A stretch of 64,000 nt of DNA, from positions 32,423 to 96,422 of the forward strand of contig NZ_JAUSVX010000027.1 of NCBI RefSeq assembly GCF_030814995.1, in the 5' to 3' direction. Source of the stretch: Labrys wisconsinensis. Lineage in GTDB: Bacteria; Pseudomonadota; Alphaproteobacteria; Rhizobiales; Labraceae. The position numbers were made by a program, and so were the translations under genes. Of the stretch, positions 19,812 to 28,234 are shown in pieces. Below the pieces are notes generated by a model, which was not told the origin of the DNA, did no database searches, and saw nothing but the letters and a program-made list of their open reading frames with translations. Positions within the stretch are counted from its first letter, which is position 1. Every line of letters starts with the position of its first letter.

Positions 19812-20089
19812 CGGGCCGGTGGGCGGGAGGCGCAGCCGGCGCCTCCTTGCCTCGCCCCGGGGCTGCGCTTAGGAAGCGTGTACGAATAAATGCTACGGAT
19901 AAGACGCGGGCACCCCCTCTCCCGACTGGGAGAGGGGTAGGGGTGAGGGTCTAAACGACTGACTGATGAAGTACTGGACAAGCAATAGGGCGCCGAGAAT
20001 TCCGCCCCTTTCTGCAAAGTCTAGCCCCTCACCTAGCTGGGAGAGGGGTTCCGCGCTCTACATTGATTCAGTAATTCTCAAGCCGATCT
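19812..20089. repeat. Convergent-gene gap with two REP-like palindromes
   Basis: Between two converging operons lie two related GC-rich palindromes. The first, at 19914-19937, has perfect 10-base arms CCCCTCTCCC and GGGAGAGGGG around GACT. The second, near 20025-20048, has CCCCTC and GAGGGG arms sharing the half CTGGGAGAGGGG. Sequences of this kind are scattered through many alphaproteobacterial genomes between converging genes. They could also act as a two-way transcription stop, but no T-run is present. Confidence 0.65.
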
Positions 20090-21082
20090 TCAGCGCTTCC
20101 TGCGCGTGACCTGGTCGGCGAACACGGCCAGGATGACCACGGCGCCCGTCGCCACGAATTGCCAGAACGAGGGGACGTTGAGCAGCGTCAGGCCGTTGCG
20201 CATCGCGCCGAGCGTGATGGCCCCGACCAGGGAGCCCAGGGGGTTGCCTTCGCCGCCGAACAGGCTGGCGCCGCCGATCACCGCGGCGCCGATCGCCTGC
20301 AGCTCGAAGCCGCTGCCGCCGATCGGCTCGGCCGCGCCGATGCGGGCGACGAGGATGAAGCCGGCGAGGGCGGAGAGGCCGCCCGACATGGCGTAGACGC
20401 AGATCTTGACCCGGTCGACATTGATGCCGGAGAGGCGTGCCGCTTCCTCGTTGCCGCCGACGGCGACGATATGCTCGCCAAGGGCGGTGAAGCGCACCAT
20501 CAGGAAGGCGACGAGCGCCACCGCGAGCGCGATCAGCACCGGCGTCGGCACGCCCGCGACCTCGCCGGCGAAGACGGCGCGAAAGCCCCGGTCGATGCCG
20601 TAGATCGGCTGGCCGTTGGTGTAGATCAGCGCAAAGCCGCGATAGACGCTCATCGTGCCGAGCGTGACGATGAAATCCGGCAGCTTCAGCTTGGCGATCA
20701 GCACGCCGTTGAACAGGCCGCAGCCGATGCCGACCGCGATGCCGGCCGCGACCGCGAGCACGATGCCGTGGCCGACCAGGCTCGCCATCACCATGCTGCT
20801 CAGGCCGACGATCGAGCCGACCGAGAGGTCGATGCCCTTGGTCATGACAACCAGGGTCATGCCGACGGCGACGATCGCGTTGATCGACGATTGCAGCAGG
20901 ATCTCCACCAGGTTCGAAGGCTGGTAGAAGCTGCTCGACAGCGCGGCGAAAACGGCGAAGAGCAGCACGCAGCCGACGGCGACGCTCGCCTTGCGCACCC
21001 GGTCGAGGCCTCGGCCGGCCGCGCCGGTGCCCGCCGGCGGCGCGGGGACGGCGGTCGTGCGGGGAGCAGTGTCGGACGTCAT
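20090..21082 (-). CDS. Sugar ABC transporter permease (RbsC type)
   Basis: 330 residues from MTSDTAPRTTAVPAPP (ATG at 21082). An N-terminal cytoplasmic tail is followed by about eight to ten hydrophobic helices. Family motifs include VGMTLVVMTKGIDLSVGSIVGLSS and AVGGNEEAARLSGINVDRVKI, the coupling loop that docks on the ATPase, and IGGASLFGGEGN. It is the membrane channel of a CUT2 monosaccharide importer. It lies five bases after the ATPase gene and is third in the operon. Confidence 0.94.
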   Translation of the reverse strand: MTSDTAPRTTAVPAPPAGTGAAGRGLDRVRKASVAVGCVLLFAVFAALSSSFYQPSNLVEILLQSSINAIVAVGMTLVVMTKGIDLSVGSIVGLSSMVMASLVGHGIVLAVAAGIAVGIGCGLFNGVLIAKLKLPDFIVTLGTMSVYRGFALIYTNGQPIYGIDRGFRAVFAGEVAGVPTPVLIALAVALVAFLMVRFTALGEHIVAVGGNEEAARLSGINVDRVKICVYAMSGGLSALAGFILVARIGAAEPIGGSGFELQAIGAAVIGGASLFGGEGNPLGSLVGAITLGAMRNGLTLLNVPSFWQFVATGAVVILAVFADQVTRRKR

Positions 21083-21087
21083 GGGCG

Positions 21088-22635
21088 TCAATCCTCTCCC
21101 GAGGCGGCTCTGACGAGCGAGGCCTCGGTCACGGTGTCGTCGGTCTCGATGATCCGGATCAGGCGGCCGTCGCGCATCACCCCGATCCGGTCGCACAGCA
21201 TCAGGAGCTCCGGAATCTCGGAGGAGACGACCAGCACGCTCGCGCCCCGTTCCGCCAGGCTCCGAAGCAGCGCATGGATCTCGGTCTTGGCGCCGACGTC
21301 GATGCCGCGCGTCGGCTCGTCGAACAGGAACACGTCGGCGCCGCGCGCCAGCCAGCGGGCGATGACGACCTTCTGCTGGTTGCCGCCGGAGAGCAGCCGC
21401 ACCGCCGTCGCCGCCCGTCCGGGCCGGATCGACAGCTCGCGGATGAAGCGGTCGACCACGGCCCGCCGCGCGGCGCCCATGATCAGGCCGAACCGGGACA
21501 GCCGGCCATAGCTCGCCAGCCCGATATTGCGCTCCACGTCCATCATCGGCACGAGGGCGTGGCCGCGGCGATCCTCGGGGATCAGGGCGATTCCGGCGGC
21601 GATCGCGTCGGCCGGGCCGCGCAAGGCCACCGTCCGGCCGCCGATCGCGATCGAGCCGCCGCGGAGGGGATCGGCACCGAACAGGGCGCGGACGAGCTCG
21701 GTCCGCCCGGAGCCGACCAGGCCGGCCAAGCCGAAGATCTCGCCTTTGTGCAGCGTCAGGTCGACCGAGTGCAGCTTCTCCGTCGACAGGCGGGAGGCGC
21801 GCAGATACGGCGTCGTCATCGTCCCGGCCGGGCGCGGCCGATCGGTGCGCTGCAGCGCCCGGGCGAGCTGGCGCCCGGCGATGAGGCTGTTCAGCTCGTC
21901 GGCGTCGAAGTCGCGCGGCGTCCCGCAGGCCACGACGCTGCCGTCGCGAAGGACGGTGATGCGATCGGCGATCTCATGGATCTCCGGCATGCGGTGCGAG
22001 ATGTAGATGACGCCCTTGCCCTGGCTCTTCAGGCGGCGGATCGTGGCGAAGAGCCCGTCGCGCTCGGCCGGCGTCAGGCTCGATGTCGGCTCGTCGAAGG
22101 CGATGATGCGCCCGCCGCGTGCCAGGGTCCGCGCGATCTCGACGACCTGGCGCTCCGCCATGCTCAGGGAGGAGACGCGCGCGCTCGGGGAGAGGTGCGG
22201 CGCGATGCCGGCGAGGATCTTCGCGGCCTCGCGGCGCAGCTTTGGCCGGCCGAGCAGCGCGAGGCCCGTGGCCTGGCCGAGGAAGATGTTGCCGGCGACC
22301 TCGATCTGCGGGACCAGGCTGAGCTCCTGGCTGACCAGGCCGATGCCCATCGCCAAGGCGTGGCGCGGGCCGGAGACGACGACGGGGCCGATGCCCTCGA
22401 GGACGATGCGGCCGCTGGTCGGCTGCATGGCGCCGAACAGGATCCGCATCAGGGTGGACTTGCCCGCCCCGTTCTCGCCGAGGAGCGCGTGCACCTCGCC
22501 GGCTCGCACGTCGAGGTCGACGCCCTTCAGCGCCTGGACGCCGGCGAAGCTCTTGACGATCCGCTCCATCCTCAGGATGGCGGGCGGCGCCGTCTGCTCG
22601 GCGCAGACGGCGGCCTGTGGCGAGGAGCCGGCCAC
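21088..22635 (-). CDS. Sugar ABC transporter ATP-binding protein (RbsA/MglA type)
   Basis: 515 residues with two nucleotide-binding domains, as is usual for CUT2 importers. The first has Walker A GENGAGKST, signature SLSMAERQ and Walker B IIAFDEPTSSL. The second has the family's altered P-loop GLVGSGRTEL, then LSGGNQQKVVIARWLA and DVFLFDEPTRGIDVG. It powers uptake of a monosaccharide together with the flanking permease and binding protein. The gene lies three bases after the binding-protein stop, so the order is binding protein, ATPase, permease. Confidence 0.95.
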   Translation of the reverse strand: MAGSSPQAAVCAEQTAPPAILRMERIVKSFAGVQALKGVDLDVRAGEVHALLGENGAGKSTLMRILFGAMQPTSGRIVLEGIGPVVVSGPRHALAMGIGLVSQELSLVPQIEVAGNIFLGQATGLALLGRPKLRREAAKILAGIAPHLSPSARVSSLSMAERQVVEIARTLARGGRIIAFDEPTSSLTPAERDGLFATIRRLKSQGKGVIYISHRMPEIHEIADRITVLRDGSVVACGTPRDFDADELNSLIAGRQLARALQRTDRPRPAGTMTTPYLRASRLSTEKLHSVDLTLHKGEIFGLAGLVGSGRTELVRALFGADPLRGGSIAIGGRTVALRGPADAIAAGIALIPEDRRGHALVPMMDVERNIGLASYGRLSRFGLIMGAARRAVVDRFIRELSIRPGRAATAVRLLSGGNQQKVVIARWLARGADVFLFDEPTRGIDVGAKTEIHALLRSLAERGASVLVVSSEIPELLMLCDRIGVMRDGRLIRIIETDDTVTEASLVRAASGED

Positions 22636-22638
22636 GCG

Positions 22639-23670
22639 TCAGTTCTGGAAGGCGGGCGGGTTGGGGAACCGGCCGACATTCTCGGCCGAGATCACCGCCT
22701 GGGGCGAGACGATCCAGGGCGGGATCGGCTGGCAGGCGAGGAGGCGCAGCGCCATCTGCACGGACAGGACGCCCTCGTCGAAGGGGAACTCCGCCACCGT
22801 CGCGCGCATCTCGCCGTTGGACACGGATTTCTTGGCCTCGCTGATGCCGTCGGTGCCGACGACCGCGACCTGCTTCTCCAGCTTGGCGTTGGCCACGGCC
22901 TCGAACACGCCGAGGGCCATGCCGTCATTGTTGGCATAGACGCCGACGAGCTTCGGGTTCTGCCGGAGGATGTTGCTGGTGGCATTGAGCGCGGTCAGCC
23001 GGTCCCAGTCGCCCGGCTGGCTGGCGACGAGCTTGAGGTCGGGATACTTCTTGAGCGTCTCGGTGAAGCCCTGGATGCGCTTGCGCGCGTTGGGCGAGCC
23101 GGCCTGCCCCTCGATCTGGGCGACCTCGCCGCCGCCGGGATAGAGCGAATGCAGGAAGTCCGCCGCCTTGGAGCCGATGGCGACCTGGTCCGTGCCGACA
23201 TAGGTGCTCGCGCCTTCGGTCCGGGCGTCGTCGATGACGATCGTCGGAATGTTGAGCGCCTTGGCGGATTCGACCACCGGCGCGAGATTGGTGTCCGACT
23301 GCGGCGACAGCAGCAGGGCGTCGGGCTTCTGGGACAGGACGGTCTGCGCCAGGTTGAGCTGGTCGACCAGCGAGGACTCGTCCTTCGCCGCCTGAATATC
23401 GACCTTGATGTTATATTTGCCGGCTTCGGACTGCACGCCGGCTGCGACGCCCTGCCAGAATTCGTTGATCAGCGTCTTGGTGACATAGGCGAAGCGCAGG
23501 TCCCGCTTCGGCGCCGGCACCGCGCCGAACTTGGCCTCCACGGCGGAGGAGTCGATGCTTTCGGCCGTGCCCGTGGGATAGGCGGCGCAGCTGTCCGCCG
23601 CATGGGCGGCGGAAGCCATGACGACGAGCGCGGCCGTCGTCATCGCGAGCCTGCTTCGGGTGGTGTTCAT
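22639..23670 (-). CDS. Sugar ABC transporter periplasmic binding protein
   Basis: 343 residues. The signal peptide is MNTTRSRLAMTTAALVVMASAAHA with cleavage before ADS. The mature part is a periplasmic-binding-protein/LacI-like fold: LRFAYVTKTLINEFWQGVAAGVQSEA, PDALLLSPQSDTNLAPVVESA, VYANNDGMALGVFEAV and VVGTDGISEAKKSVSNGEM. It starts the three-gene sugar import operon. A TGAA-N6-TTCA site 234 bases upstream matches the one before the LysR gene at 17201. The ligand is probably a monosaccharide or polyol; it cannot be named. Confidence 0.93.
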   Translation of the reverse strand: MNTTRSRLAMTTAALVVMASAAHAADSCAAYPTGTAESIDSSAVEAKFGAVPAPKRDLRFAYVTKTLINEFWQGVAAGVQSEAGKYNIKVDIQAAKDESSLVDQLNLAQTVLSQKPDALLLSPQSDTNLAPVVESAKALNIPTIVIDDARTEGASTYVGTDQVAIGSKAADFLHSLYPGGGEVAQIEGQAGSPNARKRIQGFTETLKKYPDLKLVASQPGDWDRLTALNATSNILRQNPKLVGVYANNDGMALGVFEAVANAKLEKQVAVVGTDGISEAKKSVSNGEMRATVAEFPFDEGVLSVQMALRLLACQPIPPWIVSPQAVISAENVGRFPNPPAFQN

Positions 23671-23986
23671 GTCCGTCTCCTCCGATGGTGTGCGTCACGC
23701 TTCTGGCTGCGTGTTTCTGCTGCGACGCCGGTTCCGGCCGATGGGTGGCGCGCCCGAACGATGTCCTGACGAAGCCCGGCCGCCACGTCATTCCCGGCCG
23801 TTCGCCCCGGCGAGCCCGTATCGGGTCGGACCGCGGCCTTGCGGCGGAGCGCTTCGCTTGCGGACGAAGCCTTGTCGGAGAGGGAGCCTATGGGGAGAGT
23901 TTGTGAAGTACAATTCAGATTTTGTTCGCAACCGTGAAGTCACGCTAAACATCGGTGTGCCGGGGCGCGGGACGCGTGCGGAGGGC
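23671..23986 (-). promoter_or_regulatory. Upstream region of the sugar ABC operon with second TGAA-N6-TTCA site
   Basis: 316 bases without a gene. TGAAGTACAATTCA at 23904-23917 shares 13 of 14 bases with the site before the LysR gene, and flanking bases also agree (GTGAAG-ACAATTCAG). The surrounding AT-rich stretch on an otherwise GC-rich background marks the probable promoter of the operon reading left. The converse gene to the right ends at 23987 and needs no promoter here. Confidence 0.6.
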
Positions 23987-24463
23987 TCAGCCGCGCCGCA
24001 CGGCGAACAGGGCCGCGGCGAGCGTGCCGGCGGCGGCCAGCGGCCAGGGAAACAGCAGCGTCCAGCCGCCGAGCAGCATGAGATAGGCGGCCGATCCGTG
24101 GGTGAAGACGAAGTCGACGATGCCGCCGCCATAGGCGAGGTCGTCGAGCTCGAACTGGCCGAGGATGTCGCGGATCAGCAGGCTGTAGAGGCCGCCGGCG
24201 AGGAAGAGCGTGCCGCCGGCGAGGCCCGGCGCCATGACGACGAAGCGCAGCGCCGCCGGCCAGGCCCGCGCGAGGCGGCGGCCGATCCAGGCGGCGATCG
24301 CGCCGGCGAGGACGGCGCCGGCGACCAGCACCGCGAGGGCGCACCAGGCGCGGGCGGTGAGGGCCTGCTCGATCTCGACGGTGCGCAGCACCAGAGCGGC
24401 GCCCAGCAGCGCGCCGTAGCCGAGGCCGAAGGCCGGGGCGAAGGGCAGGGACGCCAGCCTCAT
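23987..24463 (-). CDS. Predicted multi-pass membrane protein, coupled to DUF2259 gene
   Basis: 158 residues from MRLASLPFAPAFGLGYGALL. The ATG at 24463 overlaps the DUF2259 stop as ATGA. Four hydrophobic segments are visible (about 8-26, 37-56, 66-88, 118-150), with a conserved-looking loop RDILGQFELDDLAYGGGIVDF between the last two. The C-terminus ends VRRG. No family was recognised. Overlap with the secreted DUF2259 protein suggests the two act together at the inner membrane. Confidence 0.75.
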   Translation of the reverse strand: MRLASLPFAPAFGLGYGALLGAALVLRTVEIEQALTARAWCALAVLVAGAVLAGAIAAWIGRRLARAWPAALRFVVMAPGLAGGTLFLAGGLYSLLIRDILGQFELDDLAYGGGIVDFVFTHGSAAYLMLLGGWTLLFPWPLAAAGTLAAALFAVRRG

Positions 24464-25206
24464 TCCCGGCCCGCGTCCGCCGCCTCGGCCGCGGCCGGCA
24501 GGGCGAGGTCGGCGGTAAAGCCGAGATAGCGCCGCTCGGCGCCGCCGTGCGCCGGACGCTCCATGCCGACGATCACCGCCAGCACCGGCGGCTTGCCGGT
24601 GCGCGGCAGGAGCCGCACCTCCGTCACCGCATAGCCCGTCGGGCATTGTCGGTCCGGCGGCGGGTTCTTCTCCTTGTAGAGCGTGCGCAGGACCGTGCCC
24701 TTGCCATCGAGCAGCCGGATCGCGAGCGCCTTGACCTTGGCGCCGGTCGCCTCGCAGCCGGCCGCCTGGACCGACGCGATGTCCAGCCTGAGGGTGAGCG
24801 GTCCGAGGCCCGGCGCCTCGAAGCCGACCTGCGCAGCCGCGGGATCGTTGGGATCGCCGGAGGCCCGGGCCGCGACGGTGCCGGGCGCGCCGACTTGGAA
24901 CTGCGCCAGGGCGCGGCTCGCCGCGGTATAGACCATGGAGCGGGCGCGCGCCTGCGGCGCGTCGCCGTCGACGATCGAGGCGGCGAAGGGCGAGCCGCCC
25001 ACGGGCCGGCCCGTGGCGGTGGCGAAAATGGTCAGCTCGGAATAGGGCGCGCTGGCGCCGTTGAGCCAGCCGAACTGCTCGAAGGCGAAGGCCGAGCCGT
25101 CCTCGGAGAAGCCGAGCACGGCCAGCCTGGTCGGCTCCCGCGCCCAGCCCGGCGCCGTGGCGAGCGCCAGGGAAAGCAGGGGGAGGAACAGGCGCCGGCG
25201 CATCAT
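24460..25206 (-). CDS. DUF2259 predicted secreted protein
   Basis: 248 residues from MMRRRLFLPLLSLALATAPG, a signal peptide cleaved near WA|RE. The mature sequence LAVLGFSEDGSAFAFEQFGWLNGASAPYSEL fits DUF2259, a family of periplasmic proteins with WD-like opening strands and no known role. Three Cys residues (GCEA, QCPTGY) may form a disulphide. It is translationally coupled to the membrane protein gene after it and follows rpe by about 70 bases on the same strand. Confidence 0.8.
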   Translation of the reverse strand: MMRRRLFLPLLSLALATAPGWAREPTRLAVLGFSEDGSAFAFEQFGWLNGASAPYSELTIFATATGRPVGGSPFAASIVDGDAPQARARSMVYTAASRALAQFQVGAPGTVAARASGDPNDPAAAQVGFEAPGLGPLTLRLDIASVQAAGCEATGAKVKALAIRLLDGKGTVLRTLYKEKNPPPDRQCPTGYAVTEVRLLPRTGKPPVLAVIVGMERPAHGGAERRYLGFTADLALPAAAEAADAGRE

Positions 25207-25274
25207 TCGACCTCGACGGCCGCATGCTACGCGGCAGACCTTGCCAAAGCGCCAACGGCGCAGGCGGCTGCCGT

Positions 25275-25952
25275 TCAGACGGTGAGGACGGACTGCGCGG
25301 CCGCACGGATCGCCGCGATATTGGCGGCATAGGCCGATGGACCACCCCGGAACACGGCCGATCCCGCCACCAGCACGTTGGCGCCGGCGGCCACCACCTG
25401 CGGCGCCGTGTCGGGAGCGATGCCGCCGTCGACCTCGATGTCGACCGGCCGCCCGCCGAGCATGGTCCGCACCGCAGCGATCTTCGGCAGGATCGCCGGG
25501 ATGAAGGCCTGGCCGCCGAAGCCCGGATTGACGCTCATCACCAGGACGAGGTCGACGAGGTCGAGCACATAGGCGATGGCGCTTTCCGGCGTGCCCGGGT
25601 TGAGGGCAACGCCCGCACGCTTGCCCAGCGCCCGGATCGCCTGCAGCGAGCGGTGCAGGTGCGGCCCGGCCTCGGCATGGACGGTGATGGTGTCGGCGCC
25701 GGCCTTGGCGAAACCCTCCAGGTAGGGGTCGGCCGGCGCGATCATCAGGTGGGCGTCGAGATGGGTGCGGCAATGCGGACGCAGCGCCGCCGCCACGCCG
25801 GCGCCGAAGCTCAGGTTCGGCACGAAATGCCCGTCCATGACGTCGAAATGGATCCAGTCCGCGCCGGCCGCCTCGAGGGCGCGCACCTCTTCGCCCAGCC
25901 GGGCATAGTCGGCGGAGAGGACGGACGGCGCGATGATCAGGGGACGGGGCAT
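25275..25952 (-). CDS. rpe: Ribulose-phosphate 3-epimerase
   Basis: 225 residues. It interconverts ribulose 5-phosphate and xylulose 5-phosphate in the pentose phosphate pathway. The TIM-barrel motifs are complete: [33 protein letters not shown] (metal His and Asp), [21 protein letters not shown] and [11 protein letters not shown] (second catalytic Asp). The start [15 protein letters not shown] is standard. Immediately upstream lies copy B of the 105-bp element, so the promoter may be within or next to that element. Confidence 0.96.
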   Translation of the reverse strand: MPRPLIIAPSVLSADYARLGEEVRALEAAGADWIHFDVMDGHFVPNLSFGAGVAAALRPHCRTHLDAHLMIAPADPYLEGFAKAGADTITVHAEAGPHLHRSLQAIRALGKRAGVALNPGTPESAIAYVLDLVDLVLVMSVNPGFGGQAFIPAILPKIAAVRTMLGGRPVDIEVDGGIAPDTAPQVVAAGANVLVAGSAVFRGGPSAYAANIAAIRAAAQSVLTV

Positions 25953-25979
25953 GGCGGGGATCCGGTGACACGGCAGGAG

Positions 25980-26084
25980 CTAAAGCGCCTTGCGATTTGG
26001 CGGAATCGCCAAGCATCGCAAAGACGCGTCGAAACAAAGAGTTAGAGCAAAGCAGCGTTTCCGTCCAAACGCGCTTTGCTCTAG
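25980..26084. repeat. 105-bp two-hairpin intergenic element, copy B (inverted)
   Basis: This is the reverse complement of the element at 3106-3210 and differs at about six positions, three of them clustered between the two hairpins. It begins CTAAAGCGC and ends GCTTTGCTCTAG. It lies 28 bases upstream of rpe and about 45 bases after the P1-hydrolase stop. Both palindromes are preserved, including the mismatched inner stem of the larger hairpin. Confidence 0.85.
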
Positions 26085-26129
26085 CACGCGGGCGGCGGCG
26101 GCGGAAGCCGGCATCCCCGCGGCGGACCG

Positions 26130-27119
26130 TCAGCCGCCGACGAAGCGGTCGCGCCAGGCCGGCTGGCTGCCCGGCTGTGGCAGGGGCCGCGCCTCGTGCA
26201 CGGCCCGAGCACAGGCGCGCGCCAGCGTTGCGGCAGCGGCGCTGCCGATGGCGATCATGTCGTGCACGGGATCGGCGAGCGGCCGATGCCCGGTGGCGGC
26301 CGCGAACACCGTGTCGCCGTCGAGCGGGGTGTGCACGGGGTGGAGGGCCCGCGCCAGGCCGTCCTGGGCCATGACCGCGAGGTGCCGGGCCTGCGCCTTG
26401 GTCAGCACCGCGTCTGTCGCCACCAGGGCGATGGTGGTGTTTTCCAGCCGGCGCGACTTGGTCTGCGGCCTGTGCGCGTCAGCCGGGAAGGGCTGCGGCA
26501 GGCCGAGGCCGCCGAATTCGTCCGCCTGCTCCCACGGCGCGGCCCAGAAATGCGGGCCGTCGGCCACCGTCGCGCTTCCCAGGGCGTTCACGGCGACGAT
26601 CGCGCCCACGGTGAAGCCCCCGGCCCGGGCCGAGGCGGAGCCGAGACCGCCCTTCCATGTCGCCGTGGTGGCGCCCGTGCCGGCACCGGCCGTGCCCAGC
26701 GCAAAATCGGCGCCGGCCGCCCGCGTCGCCTCGAAGCCGAGGTCGCGATAGGGGGGATAGCGGCCCCAGGCCTTGTCGCCGCCGTTGAGGAGATCGAACA
26801 GGATGGCGGCCGGCACGATCGGCACCCGCATCGGGCCGACGGCGAAACCCCGTCCCGCCTCGGCCAGGCAGGCCATCGCCCCGGCTGCCGCGTCGAGGCC
26901 GAAGGCCGAGCCGCCCGAGAGCACGATGGCATCGACCGCCTCCACCAGGCGTTCGGGCTGGAGCAGATCGGTCTCCCGGGTGCCGGGCGCGCCGCCGCGC
27001 ACGTCGACGGACGCGACGGCCGGCCTGTCGAACACGATGGCGGTGACGCCGGAGCCGAGGGCGAGGTCCTCGGCCTGGCCGACGCGGACGCCGCTGACGT
27101 CGGTGATGAGGTTGCGCAT
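26130..27119 (-). CDS. P1-family N-terminal-nucleophile hydrolase, NylC-like
   Basis: 329 residues from MRNLITDVSGVRVGQAEDLA (ATG at 27119). The family (DmpA, BapA, NylC) cuts itself to expose a catalytic Ser or Thr. Here the sequence RLENTTIALVATDA around Asn227-Thr228 matches the NylC-type cleavage site. The oxyanion segment VLSGGSAFGLDAAAG and the TAGAGTGATTATWKGGLGSAS loop are also conserved. Natural substrates may be beta-amino or unusual amide bonds; nylon-oligomer cleavage is one known member's activity and should not be assumed. No operon partner is evident. Confidence 0.9.
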   Translation of the reverse strand: MRNLITDVSGVRVGQAEDLALGSGVTAIVFDRPAVASVDVRGGAPGTRETDLLQPERLVEAVDAIVLSGGSAFGLDAAAGAMACLAEAGRGFAVGPMRVPIVPAAILFDLLNGGDKAWGRYPPYRDLGFEATRAAGADFALGTAGAGTGATTATWKGGLGSASARAGGFTVGAIVAVNALGSATVADGPHFWAAPWEQADEFGGLGLPQPFPADAHRPQTKSRRLENTTIALVATDAVLTKAQARHLAVMAQDGLARALHPVHTPLDGDTVFAAATGHRPLADPVHDMIAIGSAAAATLARACARAVHEARPLPQPGSQPAWRDRFVGG

Positions 27120-27328
27120 GTCCTGCCTCCTGCGGTGCGGCGCCGCAGGCCAGAAGGGCACCATGGCCGGTTGGTCGTCAAGACGGGCCGGCACGGCTCC
27201 GGGACAGGCCGGATGCTGCGGGCGTCGCCCATCACGGCCGATCACGAGATGATGATGCCGCGGCTGAAACGCTTGGAGCGGGGACGCGGGCGCGCTAAGC
27301 AGCCCGGCGGCGTTCCCCTGGATCGATC

Positions 27329-28060
27329 ATGGCCGACATCACGCTTCCCGCCGTCTTCCTTGCCGGCCTCGCCTCCTTCCTGTCGCCCTGCGTGCTGCCG
27401 CTGGTCCCGCCCTATCTGACCTATCTCACCGGCACGACCCTCGACCGGCTCGCCGCGGACAGTGTCGATGCCGGCGTGCGCCGCCGCGCCATCCTGGTGG
27501 CGGCGCTGTTCGTCGCGGGCTTCGCCACGGTGTTCGTGATCCTGGGCGCCACGGCCTCGGTGTTCGGCCAACTCGTGCGCCAGCACCTCGACCTGCTCGG
27601 CACGATCGCCGGCATCGCCATCATCGTCATGGGCCTGCATTTCCTCGGCCTGTTCCGCATCGGCTTCCTCTATCGCGAGGCCCGGTTCCAGGGGCCGACC
27701 TCCACCGGCCTGTGGAGCGCCTATGCGATGGGCCTGGCCTTCGCCTTCGGCTGGACCCCCTGCATCGGGCCGGTCCTGGCCACGGTCCTGGCGGTGGCCG
27801 GCCGGGAGCAGAGCGTGGGGCAGGGGGCTTTCCTGCTTGCGCTCTATTCGGCCGGGCTCGGCGTGCCGTTCCTCGCCGCCGCCTTCGCCATGGGTCCGTT
27901 CGTGCGCTTCCTCAAGCGCTTCCGCGCCCATCTCGGCACGGTGGAGAAGGTGATGGGCGGGGTGCTCGTCCTCGCCGGCATCGCCTTCCTCACCGGGGCG
28001 ACGACCAACCTGTCCTACTGGCTGCTGGAGACGTTCCCGGCGCTCGGGCTGGTGGGGTAG
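27329..28060 (+). CDS. ccdA: Cytochrome c biogenesis / thiol-disulphide transporter CcdA
   Basis: 243 residues with six hydrophobic helices. The redox pair is Cys21 in FLSPCVLPLVPPYLTYLTG and Cys145 in GWTPCIGPVLATVLA, both in the conserved proline-rich contexts. CcdA carries electrons from cytosolic thioredoxin across the inner membrane to keep periplasmic thiols reduced, mainly for cytochrome c maturation. The gene is single. Exported proteins with a CX4C motif are encoded downstream and elsewhere in the window, but a link is only speculation. Confidence 0.93.
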   Translation: MADITLPAVFLAGLASFLSPCVLPLVPPYLTYLTGTTLDRLAADSVDAGVRRRAILVAALFVAGFATVFVILGATASVFGQLVRQHLDLLGTIAGIAIIVMGLHFLGLFRIGFLYREARFQGPTSTGLWSAYAMGLAFAFGWTPCIGPVLATVLAVAGREQSVGQGAFLLALYSAGLGVPFLAAAFAMGPFVRFLKRFRAHLGTVEKVMGGVLVLAGIAFLTGATTNLSYWLLETFPALGLVG

Positions 28061-28130
28061 GGCGAGGCGGCGCCGTCTTCCGCGAAAGGCTGGGGAAGCC
28101 GCTCAGCCGCGGCAGCGAGGGCCGCTCGCC

Positions 28131-28174
28131 GTCCTCGATCGCGAAAGAGGACGTCCTCGATCACGAAGGAGGGC
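28131..28174 (+). repeat. 22-base tandem duplication in the ccdA/hydrolase gap
   Basis: Two adjoining 22-base units, each GTCCTCGATC followed by a CGAA-GAGG core, differ at three positions. Each unit is itself a small inverted repeat (TCCTC...GAGGA or GAGGG). The pair is short and may be a local duplication or a protein-binding repeat. Confidence 0.5.
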
Positions 28175-28234
28175 GCCGCGAGAGGAAATCACCTCCAGGA
28201 CAGGGCCTCCTTTCCCTGCACGCGATGGTGGTCG

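Noticed and set aside
19914..19937. Perfect GC-rich hairpin considered as a rho-independent terminator
   Set aside because: No T-run follows on either strand; kept as a repeat instead.
21274..23769. 831-codon plus-strand open frame
   Set aside because: It runs antisense through the sugar ABC ATPase and binding-protein genes and has repetitive charged composition without domain signatures.
23987..25345. 452-codon minus-strand frame as one protein
   Set aside because: The first two thirds are out of frame with the well-supported DUF2259 gene; only the portion from the ATG at 24463 looks like a real membrane protein.
28131..28174. Tandem units considered as a CRISPR array
   Set aside because: Only two adjoining units with no spacers and no cas genes in the window.
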